Below are positions 1 through 5,635 of a stretch of DNA of 7,416 nt, one piece after another. Under the pieces are notes generated by a model. The model saw only the letters and a list, made by a program, of their open reading frames with translations. It had not been told where the DNA came from and did not search any database. The stretch comes from Nitrososphaerota archaeon (GTDB taxonomy: Archaea > Thermoproteota > Nitrososphaeria > Nitrososphaerales > JAHFOH01), in contig JAHFOH010000062.1 in assembly GCA_023266955.1 (NCBI GenBank), forward strand, positions 1 to 7,416, written 5' to 3'. Every line of letters starts with the position of its first letter. Position 1 is the stretch's first letter. A program made the translations under genes and the position numbers.

Positions 1-379
1 ACTCTCTTTGTCTTCCGAAGGAGTTCCTCTCCACCACTATATCCATCACTCCGAGCAGGGGTTGGCTGGTCTCGCCCACAATTCTGTCGTACGCGCGCTT
101 TGCTAGAGTGATCATGCCAGCACAAGTGCCTAAAATTGGCATGCCGCTTCTTACTCGATCTTTGATGGCCATGGCTGTGCCATTGAATGTGGCAAGCCCA
201 CCCATGACCGTGCTCTCTCCCCCGGGTACAATAAGCGCATCCACCTTCTCAACTTCACTGGGTGTTTTGACCCAAACAGTTTCTCCTTGCCAGCCCAAGT
301 TCTCTAATGCGAAACGGGTAGCGACGATGTGTTCCTCTACATCTCCTTGAAGTGCTAGCACTCCTACTACGGCCTTCAA
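1..379 (-). CDS. pdxT: Pyridoxal 5'-phosphate synthase glutaminase subunit PdxT (partial, C-terminus beyond left edge)
   Basis: PdxT hydrolyses glutamine and channels ammonia to PdxS for PLP synthesis in the cytoplasm. I translated about 126 codons from the minus strand. The N-terminus reads MKAVVGVLALQGDVEEH, followed by PGGEST (residues 52-57), the nucleophile elbow GTCAGM with catalytic Cys86, and VVERNSFGRQ near the edge; all are PdxT hallmarks. The His and Glu of the class I glutaminase triad lie beyond the window. The family is about 190-200 aa, so roughly two thirds is present. I chose the TTG start at 379: the pdxS stop codon TAG is in the same frame two codons earlier, so no earlier start is possible, and the N-terminus then matches the family. 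Only three bases separate pdxS and pdxT, so they form one operon and probably one complex. The identification is near certain; the TTG start is likely. Confidence 0.96.
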   Translation of the reverse strand, partial: MKAVVGVLALQGDVEEHIVATRFALENLGWQGETVWVKTPSEVEKVDALIVPGGESTVMGGLATFNGTAMAIKDRVRSGMPILGTCAGMITLAKRAYDRIVGETSQPLLGVMDIVVERNSFGRQRE

Positions 380-382
380 CTT

Positions 383-1345
383 CTATACGCCCCTCTCCTG
401 CATTCTGAGCTCAAGATTTTTCGTATCCAAGCCCATCATTGACTTCCTCTCGTCAACCATCTTTTGGGCTTCAGCAACGGTCTTAGGGTTGTCGTAGAAA
501 GTGGTTGCAAGGACGATCGATTTAGCCCTCTGCAGAGGATCTTCAGACTTGAATATGCCTGAGCCGACAAAAACTCCGTCACAACCAAGTGTCATCATAA
601 GTGCAGCGTCAGCGGGAGTAGCTATTCCTCCAGCAGCGAAGTTAACCACAGGGAGTCGACCTAACTTCGCGGTTTCGGCGACAAGCTCATACGAGACCTT
701 AAGGTCACTTGCAGCCTTTATCAGCTCCTGATTATCTCCACTGTCAAAAAGTGCTTTCAATCTCTCAACTTCATTGTTAACGATCCGTATGTGCTTCACG
801 GCCTCAGCCACGTTTCCTGTGCCCGGCTCACCCTTTGTCCGAATCATTGATGCTCCCTCAGCGATTCTTCGCAGTGCCTCACCTAACTCCCTTGCACCAT
901 TAACGAAGGGTGACGTAAAGTCCCATTTCCAGATGTGCCTCTCCTCGTCTGCAGGAGTAAGAACTTCCGACTCATCTATCATATCCACCCCGATTTCTTC
1001 AAGCACCTTCGCTTCATACGTGTGGCCTATGCGACATTTCGCCATAACCGGAATGGTGATGTGATTGATGATAGCTTCGACCACATTTAGGCTGGCAGTC
1101 CGGGCTACCCCTCCAGCCTTTCTCACATCATAGGGAAGTTTATCCAAGACCATAACTGCCACTGCACTTGCTTCTTCTGCTACCTGCGCCTGTTCAACGT
1201 TAGTGACATCCATGATTACGCCGTGTTTCTGCATGTGGGCGAAGCCCCTCTTCACGAGTGTGGTGCCCCTAGATACCTCTAACCCTGCTAATTGCTCAGT
1301 TCGCAGCCCCTTGGGACGGAGTACGGTGCCAGCTAGTGAAATCAT
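383..1345 (-). CDS. pdxS: Pyridoxal 5'-phosphate synthase subunit PdxS
   Basis: PdxS builds PLP from ribose 5-phosphate, glyceraldehyde 3-phosphate and ammonia supplied by PdxT. It forms a (beta/alpha)8 barrel that assembles as a dodecamer. The 320-aa protein has all key motifs: VIMDV with Asp46, PVMAKCRIGH with Schiff-base Lys103, DESEVLTPADEE, RTKGEPGTGN with second Lys171, and VNFAAGGIATPADAALMM with a GVFVGSGIFKS phosphate-binding end. By alignment from memory these lysines correspond to Lys81 and Lys149 of the Bacillus subtilis enzyme. The protein therefore has about 22 extra N-terminal residues compared with that ~294-aa protein. The ATG at 1345 is supported because the TATA box lies just upstream and transcription should begin almost at this codon; no ATG or TTG fits better inside the extension. 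It is the first gene of the pdxS-pdxT operon. Confidence 0.97.
   Translation of the reverse strand: MISLAGTVLRPKGLRTEQLAGLEVSRGTTLVKRGFAHMQKHGVIMDVTNVEQAQVAEEASAVAVMVLDKLPYDVRKAGGVARTASLNVVEAIINHITIPVMAKCRIGHTYEAKVLEEIGVDMIDESEVLTPADEERHIWKWDFTSPFVNGARELGEALRRIAEGASMIRTKGEPGTGNVAEAVKHIRIVNNEVERLKALFDSGDNQELIKAASDLKVSYELVAETAKLGRLPVVNFAAGGIATPADAALMMTLGCDGVFVGSGIFKSEDPLQRAKSIVLATTFYDNPKTVAEAQKMVDERKSMMGLDTKNLELRMQERGV
390..398 (-). promoter_or_regulatory. Ribosome binding site for pdxT
   Basis: On the minus strand the purine-rich string GGAGAGGGG, inside the last codons of pdxS, ends 10 bases before the TTG at 379. It supports internal initiation of pdxT at that TTG and translational coupling to pdxS. 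Confidence 0.5.
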
Positions 1346-1364
1346 TTGTATGGTTTCAGTGGTC

Positions 1365-1385
1365 GCCGCATATATAAGGTGCGGC
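1365..1385. promoter_or_regulatory. Inverted repeat enclosing the pdxS TATA box (candidate operator)
   Basis: GCCGCA (1365-1370) and TGCGGC (1380-1385) are perfect 6-base reverse complements separated by nine bases, and the TATA box lies in the spacer. The element lies upstream of the predicted transcription start, so it would act as DNA rather than as an RNA hairpin. A dimeric repressor bound here would compete with TBP. The symmetry is seen directly; the operator role is inference. Confidence 0.4.
1371..1378 (-). promoter_or_regulatory. TATA box of the pdxS-pdxT operon
   Basis: The minus strand reads ACCTTATATATGCGG, with TTATATA centred about 29 bases before the pdxS ATG at 1345. Archaeal transcription normally starts about 25 bases downstream of the TATA centre. 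The predicted mRNA therefore begins only a few bases before the ATG, and no Shine-Dalgarno site is present there. This fits a nearly leaderless message. Confidence 0.65.
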
Positions 1386-1393
1386 CTATATAG
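1386..1393. promoter_or_regulatory. Second TATA-like element upstream of pdxS
   Basis: CTATATAG is self-complementary and lies 15 bases upstream of the main pdxS TATA box. Its centre is about 44 bases from the pdxS ATG. It could serve as an alternative TBP site giving an mRNA with a leader of about 20 bases, or as an upstream AT element. No gene on the plus strand is positioned to use it. Confidence 0.25.
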
Positions 1394-1399
1394 AGGAAG

Positions 1400-1430
1400 G
1401 CGAAAACTCTGAGCTCAGCGAAAATTGAGC
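1400..1430. repeat. Short direct repeat with embedded palindrome upstream of the pdxS promoter
   Basis: GCGAAAACTCTGAGC (1400-1414) is repeated as GCGAAAATTGAGC (1418-1430), differing by a two-base gap and one substitution. The perfect 10-base palindrome CTGAGCTCAG (1409-1418) bridges the copies. It lies about 25-55 bases upstream of the pdxS TATA box, a common place for archaeal activator sites. It also lies downstream of the unrecognised minus-strand gene. Function unknown. Confidence 0.35.
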
Positions 1431-1473
1431 GGGTTACCGAATGAGATCGGTCTTATCTCTACCATGTCTTCCT

Positions 1474-1731
1474 TCAGCGTTTTGCGTCAAAACCCATCCA
1501 GAATCCCTCTAGCAGGTCTAAAACGTTTGATGCACCTGCACGAAAACTTCTCTGAATCGATCGATCATTCTCATAGAGAGTAAGTGCTGTCTCCATCGCC
1601 TCCTCGTGTTTCTCTTCCAACTCCCTATGGAAAGGATAGAGGACGAACTTCACAATATCTGGAAAAGAAGCTCGTCTGGCAAGTTGAACTCTGAAGGGAA
1701 CACATAAATCAACTTTCAAAACGGCGCTCAA
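1474..1731 (-). CDS. Small hypothetical protein
   Basis: This is an 85-aa reading frame that I do not recognise. The codon pattern looks coding and there is no competing plus-strand frame. It has a hydrophobic/basic N-terminal part (residues 1-35, including RVQLARRASFPDIVKFVLYP), then an acidic helical stretch (ELEEKHEEAMETALTLYEND, about 37-56), and ends in FWMGFDAKR. There is no clear membrane segment, metal site or signal peptide, so it is probably a small soluble helical protein. The start is TTG at 1731 with no good ribosome binding site. It lies 12 bases from the divergent leuC-like start, so the leuC promoter must lie inside this gene, which lowers confidence. Internal starts (such as the Met at residue 46) would leave very little protein. 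It may be a lineage-specific gene or a chance frame. Confidence 0.45.
   Translation of the reverse strand: MSAVLKVDLCVPFRVQLARRASFPDIVKFVLYPFHRELEEKHEEAMETALTLYENDRSIQRSFRAGASNVLDLLEGFWMGFDAKR
1703..1709 (+). promoter_or_regulatory. Possible TATA box for the leuCD-like operon
   Basis: CATAAAT is centred about 38 bases before the ATG at 1744, which predicts a leader of roughly 12 bases. No Shine-Dalgarno motif precedes the ATG. The box lies inside the minus-strand hypothetical gene. It is weaker than the pdxS box. Confidence 0.35.
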
Positions 1732-1743
1732 ACCCGCTTATCA

Positions 1744-3030
1744 ATGCTATCTCCGAGCCAGATCCTCAAGGATGAATCACTGACATTTGCAGAGAAGGCG
1801 ATAAGTCTCAAAACAGTTGATGGTAAGAAGTTGCATAGGGTTGAAGATATTGCGGTTGTGAACGTGGATTTAGCAATGGCTCAGGATAGCACTGGTCCAC
1901 TTGCCATTAGGGTTTTGCAGGATATGGGCATCAACAGGCTTTGGGATCCAAAGAGGATTCTGATTGTAATAGATCACACATATCCAGCTGCGGACGAGAA
2001 AGTCGCTAACCTTCACGCGTTAATGAGGGACTTCAGCTTTCAACACGGGTGTGTTCTCGTCGAAGGTAGCATCTCTCATCAGCACATTCTCGAGGAGTAC
2101 GCTACACCAGGTTTGATGATTTTTGGCGCGGATTCCCATACTTGTCAAGCAGGCTGCGTTGGAGCCTTCGCCACAGGAATCGGAAGCACCGAGATAGCTG
2201 CCGTCTGGGCAACTGGACAGATTTGGATTAGAGTTCCTGATTCAGTTAGGATAAACCTGGTTGGCAAGTTGCAGAAGGGGGTCTTTGCCCGCGATATTAT
2301 TTCGCACTTTATTGGAATGGTGGGGGAGGATGGAGGGAATTACCGAGCTTTAGAGTGGAAGGGTACTGCAGTCAAGAATCTGAGTCTTAGCTCCAGAGCT
2401 TGTATAAGCAACAGTTCCATGGAATGTGGAGCAAAGATCGCGGTCTTCGAACCTGATGTTTTGACTAGGCAATATCTTAGCGCTGTTAGGAGAAAGCCAG
2501 GATACGAAATTCACGCAGGCAGGATCGCTAAGTATACTGACGAGTTTGAAATCGACTTGGATAAGTTGGAGCCGATTGTAGCTGCTCCAGACAACGTTGA
2601 CAATGTTAAGAATATCAGGGAAGTGGAAGGTACTCCCATAGACCAGGCTTTCGTAGGTTCATCCACAAATGGACGGCTTGAAGATCTGCAGGTAGCAGCC
2701 AAGATTCTGAAGGGCAGGAAAGTTAATCCTAGGACGAGGTGCATAATTACACCAGCTTCACGTAGAATCTATGAAGAAGCGATTAACTCAGGTCTGGTGG
2801 ACATCTTTCTGCAAGCTGGAGCAGTCTTCACCAACGCTACTTGTGGTGCTTGCGTCGGAACACATCTGGGAGTACTGGGAACCAACGAGGTCTGTATTTC
2901 ATCATCGACTAGAAACTACATCGGAAGAATGGGTTCAACGAGCGCAAAAATCTACTTGGCATCGCCCGCTACAGTTGCTGCATCGGCTATAAGGGGTGAG
3001 ATAGCTGATCCAAGGAGGTATCTGCGGTGA
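1744..3030 (+). CDS. 3-isopropylmalate/homoaconitate-type dehydratase, large subunit (atypical cluster site)
   Basis: Large subunit of an aconitase-superfamily hydro-lyase that isomerises a 2- or 3-hydroxyacid through a dehydrated intermediate. Candidate pathways are leucine, homoaconitate or dimethylmalate metabolism. At 428 aa it is close to the ~420 aa of the archaeal/short LeuC type. Catalytic motifs are present: DH (77-78), GADSHT (128-133), the cluster pair TCGACVG with Cys367 and Cys370, TRNYIGRMG with Arg390 and Arg395, and the family ending YLASPATVAASA. The site that is GSCTNG in this family reads GSSTNG: Ser307, codon TCC at 2662-2664, replaces the first cluster-ligand Cys. Extra cysteines occur at 134, 138, 220 and 228. 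The frame is intact and well conserved, so this is not an obvious pseudogene. Start ATG 1744 is the only good candidate. The stop overlaps the leuD-like start. The substrate is not determinable from sequence alone, so I give no symbol. Confidence 0.9.
   Translation: MLSPSQILKDESLTFAEKAISLKTVDGKKLHRVEDIAVVNVDLAMAQDSTGPLAIRVLQDMGINRLWDPKRILIVIDHTYPAADEKVANLHALMRDFSFQHGCVLVEGSISHQHILEEYATPGLMIFGADSHTCQAGCVGAFATGIGSTEIAAVWATGQIWIRVPDSVRINLVGKLQKGVFARDIISHFIGMVGEDGGNYRALEWKGTAVKNLSLSSRACISNSSMECGAKIAVFEPDVLTRQYLSAVRRKPGYEIHAGRIAKYTDEFEIDLDKLEPIVAAPDNVDNVKNIREVEGTPIDQAFVGSSTNGRLEDLQVAAKILKGRKVNPRTRCIITPASRRIYEEAINSGLVDIFLQAGAVFTNATCGACVGTHLGVLGTNEVCISSSTRNYIGRMGSTSAKIYLASPATVAASAIRGEIADPRRYLR
3012..3018 (+). 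promoter_or_regulatory. Shine-Dalgarno site deciding the leuD-like GTG start
   Basis: AAGGAGG lies in the last codons of the large-subunit gene, eight bases before the GTG at 3027. It is a near-perfect archaeal/bacterial ribosome binding site and fixes the start of the small-subunit gene. It shows the organism uses Shine-Dalgarno initiation inside operons. Confidence 0.85.
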
Positions 3031-3542
3031 CGCTAAGAGGTAGAGTCTGGAAATTCGGCGACAATATCAATACCGATATCATAATTCCATTCCGATTCAA
3101 ATCTAGAACCAACGACCCCTATGAAATGGCGAAGTACTGCATGTATGGGTTAGACCCAGATTTTCATGAGAAGATCCAGAAGGGAGACATCATGGTTGCC
3201 GGGAGGAATTTTGGTGGAGGCTCTAGCAGAGAACAAGCTCCAGTAGCGATAAAGTATTGTGGAATCGCAGCTGTAGTTTCTGAGAGCTTCGCCAGAATCT
3301 TCTACAGAAATGGGTTTGCCATAGGTTTGCCAGTCATGGAAGTACCAAAAATCACGAAGGAGGTAGAGCAGGGAGAAGAAATGGAAGTAGACCTAGATAC
3401 TTGGTCAGTTAAAGTTCTAAGAACCAACAAAGTCTTCGAAGCAAAGAAGGTTCCCGAATTCTTGGCGAATCTTATGAAGATAGGCGGCTTGGTTGAGTAT
3501 TACAAGAAATATCAGCAGTTTCCTTGGCAGACTATGAAATGA
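3027..3542 (+). CDS. 3-isopropylmalate/homoaconitate-type dehydratase, small subunit
   Basis: Small (swivel-domain) subunit that closes the active site of the preceding large subunit. The 171-aa length fits archaeal LeuD/HacB proteins (about 160-170 aa). It shows the start motif GRVWKFGDNINTDIIIP (5-21), the signature GRNFGGGSSREQAP (59-72) with the substrate-contacting SSRE, and SFARIFYRNGFAIGLPV. In most LeuD-type proteins the signature reads FGCGSS; here Gly64 replaces the Cys. The specificity loop after IIP reads FRFKSRTNDPYE. This is neither the YLRT type of methanogen homoaconitase nor the YLV type of isopropylmalate isomerase, and appears one residue longer. The GTG start overlaps the upstream TGA as GTGA and has a strong ribosome binding site, so the subunits are made together. 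Assignment to the subunit family is firm; the substrate is open. Confidence 0.92.
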   Translation: MTLRGRVWKFGDNINTDIIIPFRFKSRTNDPYEMAKYCMYGLDPDFHEKIQKGDIMVAGRNFGGGSSREQAPVAIKYCGIAAVVSESFARIFYRNGFAIGLPVMEVPKITKEVEQGEEMEVDLDTWSVKVLRTNKVFEAKKVPEFLANLMKIGGLVEYYKKYQQFPWQTMK

Positions 3543-3571
3543 TAGTAATTCGTTGTTGAAAAGGATATTAG

Positions 3572-3643
3572 ATGATAAACTCATTTGATGGACAGGGGTT
3601 TAGTAGACGCGTAATTCGTCGCTGTTATGGTTTGAGCGCCTGA
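3572..3643 (+). other. Short reading frame before the membrane protein (possible displaced N-terminus)
   Basis: ATG at 3572 has an AAAGGA purine stretch seven bases upstream. It opens a 23-codon frame, MINSFDGQGFSRRVIRRCYG and three more residues, which ends at TGA 3641-3643. The basic RR..RR stretch suits the cytoplasmic side of a membrane protein. The next frame, which is open from 3607, continues directly into the hydrophobic protein starting at 3709. One base missing near 3635-3645 would join the two. It could instead be a leader peptide or chance. Confidence 0.25.
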
Positions 3644-3708
3644 ACGCGAAAATAGGTTTACCTCTTTGGGGCGGAGCGATAGTTATCGGATTCCTGCCCT
3701 TTCTAGCT

Positions 3709-4590
3709 ATGTTGATCTTAGGCTATACTCTCGCTGGACTATCTAGCGATCTTGCTGTACTATTACCCGGTGTTCTTCCTGTAGTCTTGTTATTTTCTTT
3801 GTATGTTCTTTTGGCGGCACGATATGTCCGGGGGCAGATGGAGAAACTACGTGAGTACGCGCAATCGATGAGTGCAGGAAATTCCTCGATAGAGTTGCGT
3901 TCTCTCTACGGTTTCCGAGGGCCGTTAGTCACCCTTTTGTTATTGGGGGTGGGTACGAGTTTCCTGCCATTCACTCCACCGCAGTACTCACCAGTGCAGG
4001 GTTTTCTTACGCAGTTTCCGTGGTATTATTTCGAGTTCGTCCAAGCTACTTTCATATGGGTGATTGCTTACTCGGTATACAGCATATACAGAATAGGGAA
4101 ACTCCCCTTGAAGCTCAAGGCTTTTGCGGAAGATAGAACTTTGGGTCTGAAACCATTTGCCACTGCATCGCTTTACTTTACGGGTCTTTATGAGGTTTAT
4201 GCCTTCTTTCTTTTTCTCCCGTTAGCTCTAGGAACGTCGGGTCTGCCATTCCTAATTGTATTCGCTGGAGTAGCGTTGTTGGGGTTAGCGTTCTTTCTCG
4301 TCCCTCTTATTAGTCTCCGTAGAAAGTTAATCGTGGCCAAAAGAGAAAAGTTAAGCTGGATTAGTCCGCGATACATGCGCATCGTACAGCAAATCGAGGC
4401 AAACGGCTCAGGGCCTATAGACGGAAGTGTAGTCAATGAACTGACGGTGATCGACAAAATTCAACGTGACATACAACAAATACACCATTGGCCCTTTGAT
4501 ACAGGTATACTTACTCGACTTACGGCAATTATATTATCGGTAATCGCGATAATTCTAGCAAAGATTATACAACTGGCGCTGCACTTCTAG
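3709..4590 (+). CDS. Polytopic membrane protein of unknown function
   Basis: I do not recognise a family. The 293-aa frame has about six hydrophobic segments at residues 15-38, 71-88, 107-128, 150-174, 178-203 and 268-291. A short cytoplasmic-looking stretch lies between the second and third positive clusters, and a longer soluble loop (about 204-265) is rich in basic residues and then in polar residues. The start is uncertain. The same frame stays open upstream to a stop at 3604-3606 and encodes IGLPLWGGAIVIGFLPFLA immediately before the first ATG. That would make one more transmembrane helix, so the true protein probably begins upstream at a rare start (CTG 3622 or 3640) or through a frameshift from the ATG at 3572. 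It is separated from the leuD-like gene by over 160 bases and is convergent with the next gene, so it is probably its own unit. No enzymatic motif is visible. Confidence 0.8.
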   Translation: MLILGYTLAGLSSDLAVLLPGVLPVVLLFSLYVLLAARYVRGQMEKLREYAQSMSAGNSSIELRSLYGFRGPLVTLLLLGVGTSFLPFTPPQYSPVQGFLTQFPWYYFEFVQATFIWVIAYSVYSIYRIGKLPLKLKAFAEDRTLGLKPFATASLYFTGLYEVYAFFLFLPLALGTSGLPFLIVFAGVALLGLAFFLVPLISLRRKLIVAKREKLSWISPRYMRIVQQIEANGSGPIDGSVVNELTVIDKIQRDIQQIHHWPFDTGILTRLTAIILSVIAIILAKIIQLALHF

Positions 4591-4766
4591 ACGCCACAAG
4601 CCCAAGTATTCCGAAACTTTGAATCTGTCCACCCGCACAGCGAGGCAGCTAGGGATGACTTGACTGCCAAATCTAATTTCCAGTAGTGTAGTTCTATGTA
4701 TTTCCGAGCATCCTTTAATGGTTTATCCAATTTTAGTACAAATCATACACAAATAGGACGAGTTTG

Positions 4767-5093
4767 TCATTGGTTGGTGGCAGCCGACCGTTTCGACCAG
4801 CCTATCTTGCTACAGATTTCCTTAAAGGTATCGAAGTGTGCTTCGAAATACGGCGTTAGAAAGTAGAGAACACCATATTTCTCCCCCTTCGTGAGGACCA
4901 GGTTATTCTTCAGTAGTACATCCATGTGATGTTCCACGGCCTTGTAGTTCAGTCCTAAGATCTGAGCTAGTTGATTGATGTTGTATGGTCTCTCGTGAAG
5001 CAGTTCGATTATCCTGATCCGGTTTTCTCCGCCTCTACTCCCTGCCAACAAGTACCAAAGCAGGCGGCGAACCTCCGGATCAACACCTGACAA
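4767..5093 (-). CDS. Winged-helix (ArsR-like) transcriptional regulator
   Basis: A 108-aa DNA-binding protein. After a short N-terminal helix (RRLLWYLLAG) comes RIRIIELLHERPYNINQLAQ (25-44). The recognition helix is about 49-62 (NYKAVEHHMDVLLK), and the wing with its beta strands is about 64-80 (LVLTKGEKYGVLYFLTP). The AVEHH.DVL.KN.L pattern is typical of archaeal winged-helix regulators with an ArsR fold. No metal-binding cysteine motif is visible; the only Cys is near the C-terminus. I chose TTG at 5093 because no ATG, GTG or TTG occurs in frame between it and an upstream stop. It is divergent from the small membrane protein at 5248, with the short frame at 5171-5245 between them. It may control that protein or itself; the signal is unknown. 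Confidence 0.85.
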   Translation of the reverse strand: MSGVDPEVRRLLWYLLAGSRGGENRIRIIELLHERPYNINQLAQILGLNYKAVEHHMDVLLKNNLVLTKGEKYGVLYFLTPYFEAHFDTFKEICSKIGWSKRSAATNQ

Positions 5094-5118
5094 TTTTAAT
5101 ACGAACTTCTCAGCAACG

Positions 5119-5128
5119 CATAGATATT
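5119..5128 (-). promoter_or_regulatory. Possible TATA box for the winged-helix regulator
   Basis: The minus strand reads AATATCTATG, centred about 31 bases before the TTG at 5093. This predicts a very short leader. The match to a TATA box is imperfect and no ribosome binding site is present. Confidence 0.3.
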
Positions 5129-5170
5129 GCTTCTTAAGGAACGGGCATTGCTCAGCCGTTGTTCAGTCTC

Positions 5171-5245
5171 ATGGCGGACCTAAAAATGTGGAATGAAATT
5201 GGAGAAAGGGTAATTAGGTACAAGATGAATTTATCGAGACCGTAA
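5171..5245 (+). CDS. Possible 24-aa small protein upstream of the three-helix membrane protein
   Basis: ATG 5171 opens a frame reading MADLKMWNEIGERVIRYKMN and four more residues, ending with TAA at 5243-5245. This is two bases before the ATG of the next gene. The composition looks protein-like and amphipathic (charged helix, no membrane segment). There is no clear ribosome binding site, and a frame this short can arise by chance. The tight spacing would allow translational coupling, so it may be a leader or micropeptide. Low confidence. Confidence 0.25.
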   Translation: MADLKMWNEIGERVIRYKMNLSRP

Positions 5246-5247
5246 GT

Positions 5248-5529
5248 ATGGCCCTGCTGATGGATCTTGCTGTTCTGGCATCGTCTGTCAACATCGTCCT
5301 ATTAGCTACGTTGCTCTACATATTCGTGAAGACATTCAGAAAGACTCGTGCCATATTCACGGTGGGCCTAATTGTTTTCTCTGTTCTGTTCTTAATCCAG
5401 AACGGGGTTGCCATATATTCGTATGTGGCGATGGCGCCGCTATTCGCAGAAGGAGTATTGCCGTACCTTTTTGTGACAGTTCTCTCACAGTTGGCAGGCC
5501 TCCTAGTTCTGTTGAAAATATCTATCTGA
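5248..5529 (+). CDS. Small three-helix membrane protein, paired with a winged-helix regulator
   Basis: A 93-aa very hydrophobic protein with three predicted membrane helices at about residues 5-28, 36-61 and 68-90. A basic turn, KTFRKTR, lies after helix 1 and marks the cytoplasmic side. Conserved-looking features are the VNIVLLATLLY start, the LFLIQN motif at the end of helix 2 and a short ending LLVLLKISI. From memory, small archaeal membrane proteins of this layout (some filed as domains of unknown function) often sit next to ArsR-like winged-helix genes, as here. That parallel is recollection, not a search result. The function is unknown; a membrane sensor or modulator for the regulator is speculation. 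The start is uncertain: ATG 5248 or ATG 5260 (MDLAVLASS). No ribosome binding site is visible. Confidence 0.75.
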   Translation: MALLMDLAVLASSVNIVLLATLLYIFVKTFRKTRAIFTVGLIVFSVLFLIQNGVAIYSYVAMAPLFAEGVLPYLFVTVLSQLAGLLVLLKISI

Positions 5530-5635
5530 TGAGAAAAGTAGGGCTAACAGTTTCACATCAAGATTTTTGACATTTTGATAGCCCAGCCCTTTTAGCAAGA
5601 AGTGGACATAATGTGGACGAAATCTGGAAAAACTG

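Noticed and set aside
108..350. Plus-strand open frame of 80 codons
   Set aside because: It is antisense to pdxT, whose protein motifs are unmistakable on the minus strand.
501..1412. Three plus-strand open frames of 69-96 codons
   Set aside because: They lie opposite pdxS or its promoter and have no recognisable protein character; they are shadows of the conserved minus-strand gene.
2511..2992. Open frames opposite or shifted within the dehydratase large subunit
   Set aside because: The large-subunit frame carries the conserved family motifs through this whole stretch.
4197..4457. Minus-strand frame of 86 codons rich in Arg, Asn and Pro
   Set aside because: It is antisense to the membrane protein and its composition is the complement of hydrophobic codons.
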